A DNA stretch of 64,000 nucleotides from Allacma fusca (taxonomy: Eukaryota > Arthropoda > Collembola > Symphypleona > Sminthuridae): NCBI GenBank assembly GCA_947179485.1, contig OX359245.1, positions 70,047,067 to 70,111,066 on the forward strand, written 5' to 3'. The number at the start of each line of letters is the position of its first letter. Within the stretch, counting starts at the first letter, position 1. Below are positions 53,770 to 64,000 of the stretch, one piece after another. A model generated the notes under the pieces. It had not been told where the DNA came from and did not search any database. It was given only the letters and a program-made list of their open reading frames with translations. A program made the position numbers and the translations under genes.

Positions 53770-54235
53770 CTGCAGGTGTCAGAGATCCCACACTTACGAC
53801 TGCATGTACGAGTCGAGTACGGAGTCATGGCAAAAATTTGTACGCGTACGAGTATCGTAACAAGTAGGAGTTTTGAAAAAGTTCTCTAAGGAAGATGCAT
53901 GTACAAAAAACTGGTTATAACTGCAATGTATGTATAACTTTATTTGTAACTTTGGGACAGAGCAATACTTCAATACCTAATTTAGATTTGTTGTTAGAAA
54001 GCAGGTGGGAAATCATACCAGCGGAAAAATTGATGCTATTTATAAGAAATATCTCTAATAACAAAAGAGTGACAGGGTTACAATGTATTTCATATTTATA
54101 TATGCAAGCATTAACTGTAAATTATAGTAAATTCCCTGTACTCGAGCTGTACTCATAACCAGTACTCCTTAATATTCTGATAATGTAAAAACTTGAAACC
54201 ATGAACCATGAGTACAGATTCAAGTAAAATAAAGT
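53770..54235. repeat. island of GAGTACG / CGTACGAG words
   Basis: CATGTACGAGTCGAGTACGG, GTACGCGTACGAGTATCG, then further right CTGTACTCGAGCTGTACTCA, CCAGTACTCC and ATGAGTACAG. It looks like a decayed word-island element with arrays near both ends. Terminal repeats not defined. Confidence 0.4.
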
Positions 54236-54539
54236 TGTGTAGGTCAAAGACAATGCACAAAGACTTTCAAAATAACATTTCGCTACTTCTTATTGCTTCA
54301 TTTTTCCACAAGTTTCAACTCTTGCTCAGCCTGCAAATTACATAAATTTGTTACCTGTTGTAAAAGCTTGCGTTAATATTATTTGATTTAATGAGCAAGA
54401 TTATTTGATACATTTTTTCAGATAAAATTTTGTTGCATTTTTATTTTGTTAATAATAATTATCTTAAACTATTAAAACTTTTAGAACACGTAAAAACAAA
54501 AAATATTGAATTAGCTTATGCATAATTGTACATGTACAC

Positions 54540-54993
54540 ATATACACATATTTAAGTTCAGGTCAAGTCATGGTCTAGTCAAGGTCAAGGTAGGGTAAAG
54601 TGATCGTCAAATCAAGTGTAGTTTCGATTGTATAGTGATTTTCGTATATAATGGTCCCCAAGGGATGACAAAATAGCTGCAAAAATATGGGGATGCCATT
54701 ATACCATACTACAATGTAATGTAAATGTATTCCTAGGGAAATTTTAAACGTGCCCGTAAAAAGGGAATGATATCTAAGAGGAGACCACTATATAAGAAAT
54801 TCACTGTACATGATCAAGTTCAAATGACACAAGAAGTAGATAATTACTTCATTACTTAACCATTAAATTTCAAGTAATTAGCTGAACATGAGTCGCCAAG
54901 GTTCAAGTTCGTGTGAAAAAACACATGACTTTGATAATCAAGTCAAGTTCATGGTAAAGTATGGAATTTACTTTATTTGGGAGTAGCACTGCA
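54540..54993. mobile_element. hAT-type CAAGTCATGG element, second copy, carrying a nested MITE
   Basis: TTCAGGTCAAGTCATGGTCT ... GTCAAATCAAGTGTAG ... CATGATCAAGTTCAAATGACAC ... GAACATGAGTCGCCAAGGTTCAAG ... TGGAATTTACTT ... TAGCACTG matches 13000-13223 in order. The left end is decayed. A 174-bp MITE (54633-54806) interrupts it. Confidence 0.72.
54633..54806. mobile_element. pogo-type MITE, complete copy, TA duplication
   Basis: The left end TAGTGATTTTCGTATATAAT and the complement of the right end, CAGTGAATTTCTTATATAGT, form inverted repeats of about 28 bp; TA flanks both sides (54631-54632 and 54807-54808). The CAGTgnAnnTC start with TA duplication is typical of pogo/Tigger-type Tc1-mariner MITEs. 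The related sequence at 13046-13056 lacks the insert. Other copies: 60405-60580 (full length, decayed), 9770-9856, about 11800-11890 and 5800-5895. Confidence 0.85.
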
Positions 54994-55180
54994 TGTGAGA
55001 AAGAATATAAAGGTTCAAGTTTAAAAGGAAAAAGTTCACATGAATTGGAATTAATGTTGGAATTAATGGTTAATTGAACTATTTCCAGAATGCCTCCCAG
55101 GGTTAAAATGAACACAGCTAAATATTTCAGGATTGTTATTTCCTTCATTGCGGAAGCCGTTCAGAATACTCTCCGTCACA

Positions 55181-56369
55181 ATGAGAGCTGTGTTTATTTT
55201 CGCTGTTTTTCTAGCAATAGTTCTGCATATCCAAGGTAAACCCGTTGAAACTACTGAGGTAAACAGATTTCACATTTTATTTTTTCCTTGTTCCAAAAGA
55301 GTATAGTAAATATCTGTCCCAATCTTTAATTTCCATCCTCAATATCCGTCATTGGTAAACGAACTTGTTCTGTTATCTACAGATAAATGAATTTTTTTAG
55401 CAGGAATTGGAGAATTGGGAAGCGCCCGTTGAAATACAAACCCAACTTCGTTACTACTTAAGTGGATACGATGAACAAGGTCGACCAGGTAAGTCTCAGA
55501 ATCAGTAATGCTTCACAGGATAACATTTTGGAGAGAGTAGGATTTAAAATTTAATTTCAAAATGCATTCCTACACAGTTTGGATTTTTGAGGTGGGAAAA
55601 TACCCCTTTCTGAGGCTTTTGAATAAAGGGCCTGAAACTGTAGCAATTATGGAAAAATATTTTGAGCAAGCAGGGCTGAGGATAATTAAAAGTTCCGCTA
55701 CTAGAAACCCGGCCAATGGTCAGATAAATGTGATTTTTGACTTTGAAGGAGCTCAGATACGCCAAGTTACGAATCCTCGCAGTAAAAAGCATTTCACTTA
55801 AATTCTATACATTTTCAGTCCCAAGAACTTCGCTAAACATAATAACAACCAATTTTTCGTACAATTGTTTGTAGCTATTTCGTTCATCGTAGAATTTATT
55901 AAAAAAATTGGCGTCCCGGAAGGCGATACAGGGGTAAACGTTGCTTTAATCAATGGTGAGTGAATTAATTTTTAATCCTGTGTTGAGTATAGACTTGTTT
56001 TAAGAGATCCTATTTTTGCATGCATAATTTTCCTGGGAGATTTATCTTGACAAAATCTCTTATCATATTCTACCAGATAGTCTACAATTTATCATTCTAA
56101 GAATGATTTATTTCATGAATAAAATTCTGAATCTTTAAGTTACAAATTTAATCCAATGTAATTTGTGCTGTATATTAGTAAATCCAGCAATGAAGTCTGT
56201 TTTGAAAATTGCCCAGAAGGGGTTTGGACAATTGGCTGACAAACTGGTCATTCTCGGGAGGGATAAATCTGAGTGGGAGAATACATTCTTGAAGATGATT
56301 CCCGCGGATCAACTACCTGAATGGTACGGAGGAAGCAGGGACTTCAAGCCTGTTAAAGTCTATGGGTAA
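55181..56369 (+). CDS. secreted CRAL-TRIO (SEC14-like) protein, copy 2
   Basis: Tandem paralogue of the gene at 52023, same strand, with the same five exons: 55181-55258, 55401-55488, 55578 to about 55781, 55819-55955 and 56179-56369. Signal peptide MRAVFIFAVFLAIVLHIQG, then LENWEAPVEIQTQLRYYLSG, RPVWIFEVGKYPFLRLLNKG, VIFDFEGAQIRQVTNPR, VALIN and PADQLPEWYGG. All introns have GT-AG borders except the exon 3/4 junction, where the apparent 37-nt gap (GTAAAAAG ... TTTTCAG) leaves the phase off by one unless a non-standard border is used. Conserved upstream flank (55065-55180) suggests shared regulation with copy 1. Confidence 0.82.
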
Positions 56370-56757
56370 AATATTCCTCCCAATTTTCGGGTCTGTAGGC
56401 TAACATTCCAAGACTTGCTAATTAAATTGTGGTGTTGAAATGTTTAAGAATAAACGCATACATACATCTTAAACTCAGAATTGACATTTGGATGCCCTGC
56501 TTAAATCTACATATCCCGTGGCTTTGTTATTTTATAGATGTAGTTTCTTTCCGTATTTATTCATCTAATGATTTAAGTAATTCAAAATTGAGAAATATAT
56601 TCTGAATTTTACGATCTTAAACATCAAGTAACAGGAGTAATTAGCTAAATTGCAAACTGTTTTGGAATAACTTGAAAGGTCTCGGGAGTGCTTGGCTTTT
56701 ACGTGCAATTATAACGAATTCCACAGAGAGTGTATATAATATCATTACTGTATAATT

Positions 56758-57904
56758 CAGGCACTCCGGAATAAGGGGGGACATTGTCCCTCCCAAAAAA
56801 CGTCAGGGAGGGACATGCTGTACTACTGTCCCCCCCCCCGCTTTTCAAGAATCAATTAAACCTTTTCCTGACTTTTTACTTTCAAGACTGCAATAAAGTT
56901 TCATTTTTTTTAAAAATCCTGCACAAATTGCAATTAGTTCTAAAAACATGAAAGAGTCCATTTCTTCTAAACAAAAGTGCTTACAATTAGACCGCGTTGC
57001 CAAATATCTTTTTCATCCTGGCATATTCTAACTTGTGGAGATCGGTTCATCTAGGTAACAACACAAAATTAAGTAGTGAAATCAACCATTCTTTGCTATT
57101 GATTACCTTTTTAAATTTGGATTACTGTTTCCCACTACCCGTGTCGAACCATTTGACCTCCCTTTATCAGATAGGTCCGGATCAAAACTTTATTGTGGAT
57201 CAGAAGTTTGAATAATTTGAAACCTTTGCTTTGAACTTTGTTTTAAATTCATGTCAGACCAATAAACCTATTCCAAAATGTCGGACCAGACCATTCCTGT
57301 ATTAGGTGTATAATGGACAATTAGGTCGGAGCAAATTATAAACTCAATAGGTTGTTGAAAATAATGCAACGGAGTATTGAAAAGTCCACCAAAGGAGTTT
57401 ATTTCAGGATATTAATAATTACATTAAATATATTTTGTTTGAAGAAACATTTCAAAGAATTCACAGTCTCAAAATTTGGTCAAATTTTACATCTAAACCA
57501 GTAAATCTGTCGGGTAATGTTCCTTTGGCCATGATTGTGGAACAGATCTTGCTTGGACCTGGCCAGGCCAAAAACCAAAGACCCCAGAACGAACCATTCC
57601 CGTAGCTAGGTAGCAATCAGTGCAATGAATATACGATAATTACTTCTAATTGAAATCCATAAAATTTTGCTAGGTTTGTAAGAAAAGGTTTCTATTATAT
57701 GAGATTTGTCTTTTGTGAAATACCGTTGTTTTAAAATTATTTTTTTAAAATTAGAAGATCTATAATAACAGGTTTATATGATTAGCTAACGAAAAATTAT
57801 GTGTAACCTTATACGTGCATACATACGTTTGTATATGGTTACTAGCAAAGAAACTAAAACTAAAATGTTGTCCCCCCACTTTGTCGGACGTTCCGGATTG
57901 CCTG
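56758..57904. mobile_element. hAT-type non-autonomous element, about 1.15 kb
   Basis: Left end CAGGCACTCCGGAATAAGGG GGGACA; right end TGTCCCCCCAC ... CGTTCCGGATTGCCTG, the imperfect complement. The 8-bp flanks do not match exactly (GTATAATT against CTGTATAT), so the insertion is not certain to be clean. A second GGGAGGGACA ... TGTCCCCCCCCCC pair follows the left end. The interior has no convincing frame. Confidence 0.65.
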
Positions 57905-59200
57905 CTGTATATCGTAATACGCACATGTTGCTTGTAAAACTATTTTCTCTAAAAGAAACAAGAATCTATAAACAGCAAATCCTGTTTATCACAAGGTTAA
58001 GTTCTTTCTTGAAAGAGAGTAATCTGTTTTAAGAGTGTCTTGTAATGATATTCTCATTCAATGTGCATCGTACATATTAAGTTTTCCTCTTTACATGCAT
58101 ACATAATAAATAGCATTTCACCTGATGAAATAAGTTCTTCAGAAGTGTAGCTCAGTCCTGTGTCTTTCAATTAAAAACCTGTAGGTATATATAATTATGT
58201 AATTATATATAGATAAACATATATGGGAAGATTGAGCACAATTGTCTGTATGCTTGTTTTTTTCCTCCTGTTAATAAACATTGAAAGTCAATATTTCCAA
58301 CATCGGATAAGTGATTAATTTGAGAATGTTTCACAAGCAAAATATTAAGGGGTTTAGTAAAGATAAGTCAACATTTAATACCGCGGAAACACCCAAACCT
58401 GCAAAACATTTTGGTGTAGTTTAGGCTAATTCCTAAACTGGCGGTGCAATATTTTATACTTTACTCTTTATTGGACAGCTAAATCCGCATGTTAAATTTA
58501 TAAGAAATTACAATTTTCAAATGTCAATATACGACCTGCAACCTGGGCATTAAAATATGCGTTCAAGGTTCCAATAACCATTGAAATTGCAGTAACATCT
58601 CCTTATGTCGACCGCATTTATAACGGAATTCTCATTTTACTGGGCGCATTTGTCAATCACCGCAAAGCGTTACTAAGTAAGCGTATCATCATATAAGGGA
58701 AAATGTATGCAACAATTCAATCAATGAACTAGACGATGAATTTTTGAAAAAAGAATACGCTTATGCAATAGATGGTTGACAAACTTCCTATAATACGTGT
58801 CAGCAATAAGTAGATGTAATTCCAACGCTACATGTATTCAGTCAAAATGTTGTCGAATAATATTGCTGTGCAGCAGGGTGACTTAGAAATCTAAAATGTA
58901 TTTGAAAATGGCAACAAATTTTTAATTGTGTACTGCGTACATGGAAGCACTAACTTGTGCACGTGGATTTTAAATGGTTAGTGGTTAGCCATGATCTCAC
59001 TGCTTGGGTTGGAATTGCACTGGTTGCTTGAATTTATTTCACTTTCAATTCTTGAAATGGTGCCATTCACAACGACTACTGAAGATAGCAATTGTATTAA
59101 TAAAAACTAGATTTTTTTTAATTTGTAACCATATGTGATGAAATCGATGAAAATATTTTTGCAATTAAATTCAATTTCGGGAAACTTCCTCTTGAAATTC
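57905..59200. other. no gene seen apart from one dispersed repeat
   Basis: AT-rich sequence. 58740-58920 is a copy of a repeat also found at 63440-63645 (next entry). Confidence 0.4.
58740..58920 (+). repeat. dispersed repeat, copy A, ending in a short conserved reading frame
   Basis: TTTTTGAAAAAAGAATACGC ... AATAGATGGTTGACAAACTT ... CAGCAATAAGTAGATGTAAT ... ATTCAGTCAAAATG is shared with 63440-63645. After the ATG this copy reads about ten codons before a TAA (QGDLEI-stop). Confidence 0.6.
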
Positions 59201-59205
59201 TTCGT

Positions 59206-60207
59206 TCATGAGACCCATATTTCAAGTCGGTAAATAAGGAATATTTGAAGCGTTAGAATACAACGACCACGTAAACTAAGACAAAAAAAGTCTCCTGGCT
59301 GTGTAAATGAAGAACATTTTTTAGACATTTCTGATTCGAACACCGAATTCTGACATACGTCTATGGACTTCAAATTCAGAAACCATAGAGTCAGTGCATT
59401 GATTGCGGTTAGTTCTCGGAATTGTTTGTTTTGTTCTTTGATTTTTTGCCTTGCATTGTCAAAGCGCAGGACCACACCATATCTGATTCACCGTATTGAA
59501 CCAAGAAACATGCGCAGGGGGGATTTACTGCATCAGACAATTTGTAACAAATATTTGTGGATGTGCGTTGTTTAATGCCAATTTTCCACTAACCGTTATG
59601 TATTTTTTTTATTTAATATAACCTTTCCACTGTTATTATCTTGCAAAATCCTTTCGAGTATAAACTGTAATTTTGTTCGAAAAAATTTTCCTGTCCACTT
59701 CTTACACTTCTCCCAAAGTTGCATGCATGGTATCAAATTTAATATCTCCTGCAATTTGGTGGAGCAATGTACTAAAAATGTGGGCTCGACGGGCCGGAGT
59801 GTAATTCAACGTAAAAAATCTCTTGAATCGCTTGGATCTAAACAATTTTATTTGTCGGTCGGAACGAAAATCTGCACAAAAGTTGTTCAAAGAAGAAATA
59901 GCATAAATAGAGTTCATTTCTTCTAAATCTTGGTTAAAGCTTTGAAATTTGGAATTCTAGAAAATTAATGTGAGAAATGTCACATTGAAACCTTTACCCG
60001 CGAATTCATTTGTAAGGCACGGTCCAGTCGCCTGGAATGCCACATCTCAAAGACACACCAATTCCTCAGAATTTCGACTTCCAGGATAAACAGCCAATGA
60101 CTAGCCTTTGTAAGTTTGGTATTCAAAGAGTCGAAGGCATATTCCGAAAGTTGAAATGGATCCCACTCTATATTATATGAACGACCATTGCATGTTTTAT
60201 TGTACAT
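59206..60207 (-). CDS. unrecognised three-exon gene candidate
   Basis: On minus: exon 1 about 59990-60207 (MYNKTCNGRSYNIEWDPFQL), donor GTAAAG; exon 2 about 59707-59927 after TTTAG (EEMNSIYAISSLNNFCADFR), donor GTAAGA; exon 3 ending at 59206 (RFDNARQKIKEQNKQFREL, LTLQIFLIYRLEIW). All three are open, adjacent, on one strand and bounded by plausible splice sites, which is more than chance usually gives. The product would be about 240 residues, basic, with no membrane helix or motif I recognise. The true start may lie upstream. Confidence 0.4.
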
Positions 60208-60404
60208 ATGACATGTATGATACCTTTTAAGTACTGCTTAAATTACCGCACAAATTATAGAAGTTACTTATAAAACTGGATGAGTTCAGTACTGGCTATG
60301 ATAAAGGCCAAGTAAATCCCCATGCATTAGAAGCATAAAAAGTCAATAAAAGCATTAATCTTGCTTCTATGGTCTAGGTTGGAAAAAATATTTTACAACA
60401 AACA

Positions 60405-60580
60405 ATTTGAATTTCCTATGTAGTGGTTACCAAAGGATGATACAATACTTTCCAATATATGGGGATGCGACTACATCCTACTACTATGTATGTATATAAT
60501 GTAATTAAATGTAAACCTAGGGAAAATTCAAACATGTCAATAAAAAGGGAGTGCTGTCTAATAGGAAATAAATATAAAGA
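60405..60580. mobile_element. pogo-type MITE, decayed full-length copy
   Basis: TTGAATTTCCTATGTAGTGG at the left, GGGGATGCGACTACATCCTACTAC in the middle and CATGTCAATAAAAAGGGAGTGCTGTCTAATAGG at the right align along the whole 54633-54806 copy. The right terminal repeat is eroded. Confidence 0.65.
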
Positions 60581-60689
60581 AAAAAATAGTATTTTATGAT
60601 TAAAAGCAATTTCTTTAGTGGGATTGTACTGCATATACATATGCTCAGAAATATCAGCGAGTGAAGTTATGGGAATTGAAGCTCTGTGG

Positions 60690-61060
60690 AGTCTCACTTT
60701 AAAATTAAATCCTGGCTCATTACTTGCATAAATCACATGACGTAAACCGGATATTTCCGCACTTACTTTCACATGTATGAATGGCAATTAATCGTCATAT
60801 GTATGTAAAGAAATCATTTTTATATACAATTCAATATGTGCAGGTATGCACGTAGTATAAATACGACAAAAAATTCTACAACCATTCCAAAAATATTGCA
60901 AATGCAATATTGCTATAGGATATCAACAATTGAGAACCGCTCACTCCAAATTAAATCATTGGAAAAAACACTGGCTCAAGTCAGTTTTCTATAATTTTTA
61001 TTTACTTATCGCTCGTTGTTCTTCCATAAAAAATACATTCTGGGTAACTTTTAATCCGAG
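60690..61060 (+). repeat. dispersed repeat, partial copy of the 49400-50060 family
   Basis: AATCACATGACGTAAACC ... CCGCACTTACTTTCACATG ... TATAGGATATCAACAATTGA ... CCGCTCACTCC ... AAGTCAGTTTTCTATA aligns with 49675-49940. It lacks the AAATCCCTG part. Confidence 0.6.
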
Positions 61061-61099
61061 TAAGTACATAGTAACTACACCTCCCCACAGCTAGTTTCC

Positions 61100-63120
61100 C
61101 CAACATGTGAGCAATTTTTTTCTTCGTGTACAAAAAAAAATATTAATCCTTTAACCAAAATAAATATCGTGGAATTGAATATCTGTAGAAAGTTTAGAGG
61201 ATTTGTTTGTGTAGAGTAGCATTGTAAGAAACCCACAGTGAGGTTAGGTACAGTAGCTAAACGTTTTGGAAAATTCCCAGCGAAATTACATTAATTTACT
61301 GATGTGAATCATTGGAGGAAACGCTTATAATTCATCCCGGTGAATATTCATTGTGAACTATAAATGTGCGAAATAATTCTGTCATTAAACTTTCCGGGAA
61401 AATAAAGTGAAATGAAAAGGAAATAAAATATCTGCTGACTATAAACAAGGTATTACAGATAATAATTATTCCTAAATTTCTCCTGCCGAATTTTCTCTCA
61501 CTTGACATTTCAGAATTCGTTAGCACAGTTTGTACTGGCAGTGTCTCACAATATTCTAATGAAAATATTGCCCTTGGCAGTTAAACTGATTTTTCCGGAT
61601 GTAGTTAAAAATTCAGCATAATAATCTCAGAAGGAATTTGAGGCTTTGAATTATCGTGTAGGGTGGAGTTATTTACAGCCGTCAAAGTAGGACGATTTTT
61701 TTCAAAATTTCAGATTACGGAGTAAAATATTCTATTTAAGCCAGCGTCAAATATGGGCATATTTTGATTACCAGTAGTTTAAATGTTTAATATAATAATT
61801 GAAATGTGTATCATAACTATGTATGTAGGTTGGAATTGTGATTTGAACTATATCTTTGTATTATGAGCAAACTATTTCTGGTTCCACTCCATCCACAATA
61901 ATTTACTGCAATTTTCAATAACGAAAAACGTTATCCCTTTCAAAAACTCAAAATCAATGAGACGGACGCATACACATAGTAGAAACATGTGTATGTAACA
62001 TTTTACAAATACAATAATTCTGACAGAAAAGTTGTAAGAGCTTGTAGCTAAATCAACCTTAATAAATCATTCTTTGTAGCAAAAACGTACTTATATTTTC
62101 CAATTCTGCTTACCTTTTGTTTATTTTTATTTTTAATTAACGACGCAGAAAATGACGAAGACTATTTTTCGAAACGATACTACAAATAACTACCTAAAAC
62201 AAACTATAGTCTAAAACATTACCCATTAGACCGAATAATTATCAACTTATCAATCAAGCCATAAGCCGGGGCAGATAGTTTGTCTGGCAGCAACGAATTT
62301 TAATTGTAATAATTTAAATACAACAATATGTTATATACAAATACCCTAGAAGTTCTACTTTTTGCAGTAATTACACAAAATTATATAAAATACGGAAATA
62401 GTTAAATAATCTTAACGTTAAATGGGTTTGACTATCCAATTTGCCACGTCTGTATCCTAGTCCAGAAATTTCCTGATAATAAATAGTTACTGTTTTTCTA
62501 ACATTTCGTAAATTATTATTTGTAGTAACTGCATTGCTGGAGTGGCTTTATCTGTTGAGGCAATAAACATAAAAGGTATGGAAACTGACGTGACGTTTTA
62601 TAACCCATCAACAAAAATAAGCTCATTCAATTTGTGTTATCATCGCAATCCCAATTGTAGGTCAATATCGGATAAGCTGTTTTTAAAATTCCGTTAGGAT
62701 GCCTGTCGGCCAGTTGACAAAAAGTAATTTCAGAATTGTTTTAAAATTATTCTGCTGTTGCAGGTTATATATATATTTTAAAAAATAAATGTGATAAATA
62801 AAGGCTACATATCGTTTTCTAAATTTTAAAAGGTACCATTTTCATTTAGTAACCTATGCTTTATAAATGGGATATATAATGCAAATGGTACTTTTTAGAA
62901 TTTATCCAACGATATGGTGCTTTTAAAACTGTAAACGAAACTATTTAAGCAAACCAAATGTTTGTCAATCAGCCTATTTTGGAAATTTTCCTTGTTAATA
63001 TGCATTATTCCGGACAACTTTACTAAAATAATTAGACCTGGTCACAAAATTTTTAAAAGAACGCTTTAATTCTAGAAAAAGACGCGTTTCAACATTCTCC
63101 AGTGAATTGTATGGGAAAGG
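61100..63120. other. no gene seen; one dispersed repeat copy
   Basis: 61740-61870 is copy B of the repeat at 8190-8400. The remainder is AT-rich with no frame above 70 codons that shows family features. Confidence 0.4.
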
Positions 63121-63144
63121 GCAGTAACTGAGTAATTGGGTGCA

Positions 63145-63345
63145 GGTAAAGGTCCGCAATGAGGGGATACTAGCAATATGTACCTAAACTTTGGGTACAA
63201 ATCCTGATGTTGTGTACAGGTACAAACTTAGAATTTTTAGAGTTCAACTTGACAGAAAAAGGTACAAGCTGCTAATGTACCTGAACCTGACAAAATATCA
63301 ACTCAAAATGTGGGTACTTTCAGACTAAAAGTTTTAGGTACAGAA
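63145..63345. repeat. island of GGTACAAA / TTTGTACC words
   Basis: TGTACCTAAACTTTGGGTAC, TGTACAGGTACAAACT, AAAGGTACAAGC, ATGTACCTGAACCTG, GTGGGTACTTTC and TTTTAGGTACAG occur within 200 bases. No terminal repeats defined. Confidence 0.45.
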
Positions 63346-63439
63346 GTTCGTCGTACGAGACATCTGGTGCAGTCTGTAGCTCTCTCTCCAACCCAAAGTT
63401 TTATTTTGCTATTCAGCGTGTTTTGAGCATCGTAATTTT

Positions 63440-63645
63440 TGAAAAAAGAATACGTTTAAACAATAGATGGTTGACCAACTTCTTGGTGCAATATGTCAGC
63501 AATAAGTAGATGTAATTTAAACTACTTGTATTCAGTCAAAATGTCGTTAAATAATACTGTTGTTATGCAGGGTGACCTAGAAATTGAAAATTTAATTGAA
63601 GATGGCAATACCTTAGACGCTGGACTAGCTTTTCGATTAAAAATG
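63440..63645 (+). repeat. dispersed repeat, copy B, with a short open frame
   Basis: Matches 58740-58920. After the shared ATTCAGTCAAAATG this copy stays open for about 33 codons (MSLNNTVVMQGDLEIENLIE) to TAA at 63646. The two copies may be duplicated first exons with a shared promoter, or simply a repeat. Confidence 0.45.
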
Positions 63646-63891
63646 TAATAATTATGAGCTTTTTCAATGGTAAATTTATAGTTCCATTAGACTTGACAGT
63701 TCCGACCGCAAGAATACTACCTGGGTTCCAAACAAACATTTCATTGAATATTCAAAAGAATCCGCGTAATCATCCGTTTAAGGTAGCAGAATAGTTTTAT
63801 AAACCCATACCTGCCAAAAATAAATTAAATTAATCAATTTTATAACAGCCACAACTATATCTCGGCATTTCCAGGCGTATTTGTACTGGAT

Positions 63892-64000
63892 TAGGGGTGG
63901 ATATCTCGTTGGTTTTAAAACTTTCCATTTGTCTCGTTCTCGTTTTTGGAAAAAATACGAGAACGAGATATTTTGAAAACTAGAGTAGCGTGAATAGGCA
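63892..64000. mobile_element. hAT-type island built from TCTCGTTCTCG words, cut by the window edge
   Basis: Starts TAGGGGTGGATATCTCGTTG, one base from the CAGGGGTGGAT end of the MITE at 45618, then TGTCTCGTTCTCGTTTTTGG and ATACGAGAACGAGATATTTT. The right end is outside the window. Confidence 0.5.

Overview
The window is animal nuclear DNA, AT-rich, with short GT-AG introns, chemoreceptor-like and CYP2-type P450 exons, and a dense load of transposons. An arthropod is clear. A springtail (Collembola) or other early-branching hexapod is my best guess, from gene style only. There is no sign of bacterial sequence, CRISPR arrays or rRNA, and I recognised no tRNA gene.

Host genes, left to right: a decayed chemoreceptor-like exon (7.3-7.7 kb, minus) and its more complete but damaged paralogue (9.9-12.3 kb, minus); an intact four-exon short-chain dehydrogenase of the L-xylulose/carbonyl reductase type (16.1-17.9 kb, minus); a DUF229 family gene with one frameshift (20.2-22.3 kb, plus); a small two-exon gene with an Asn/Gly/Gln-rich N-terminus and a CARD-like helical region (24.4-25.0 kb, plus); an unrecognised exon with a membrane segment (25.6-26.2 kb, minus); a decayed cytochrome P450 and its partial duplicate (46.1-50.6 kb, plus); two tandem genes for secreted CRAL-TRIO (SEC14-like) proteins (52.0-53.4 and 55.2-56.4 kb, plus); and an unrecognised three-exon candidate (59.2-60.2 kb, minus).

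The centre (26.9-39.6 kb) is a 12.7 kb BEL/Pao LTR retrotransposon on the minus strand. Its 447-bp LTRs are identical by eye and it is flanked by a TCTTCTA duplication, so it inserted recently. One uninterrupted 2647-codon frame carries Gag, protease, reverse transcriptase, RNase H, integrase and then a complete class A seven-helix receptor resembling the insect Tre1/moody group. A second frame, +1 relative to the first and overlapping the receptor tail by about 227 nt, encodes a bunyavirus-like Gn/Gc envelope polyprotein. I know of no described retrotransposon that carries a GPCR, so this is the main finding.

The rest is mostly DNA transposons: a whole but dead Harbinger element with TTA duplications (722-5354), a pogo-type MITE family with TA duplications, a TA-flanked long-inverted-repeat MITE, a tRNA-derived SINE-like insert inside the P450 with a 12-bp duplication, and many hAT-type non-autonomous elements. 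The hAT-type elements share ends of the form CAGnGnTGnn, but each interior is an array of a different short word.
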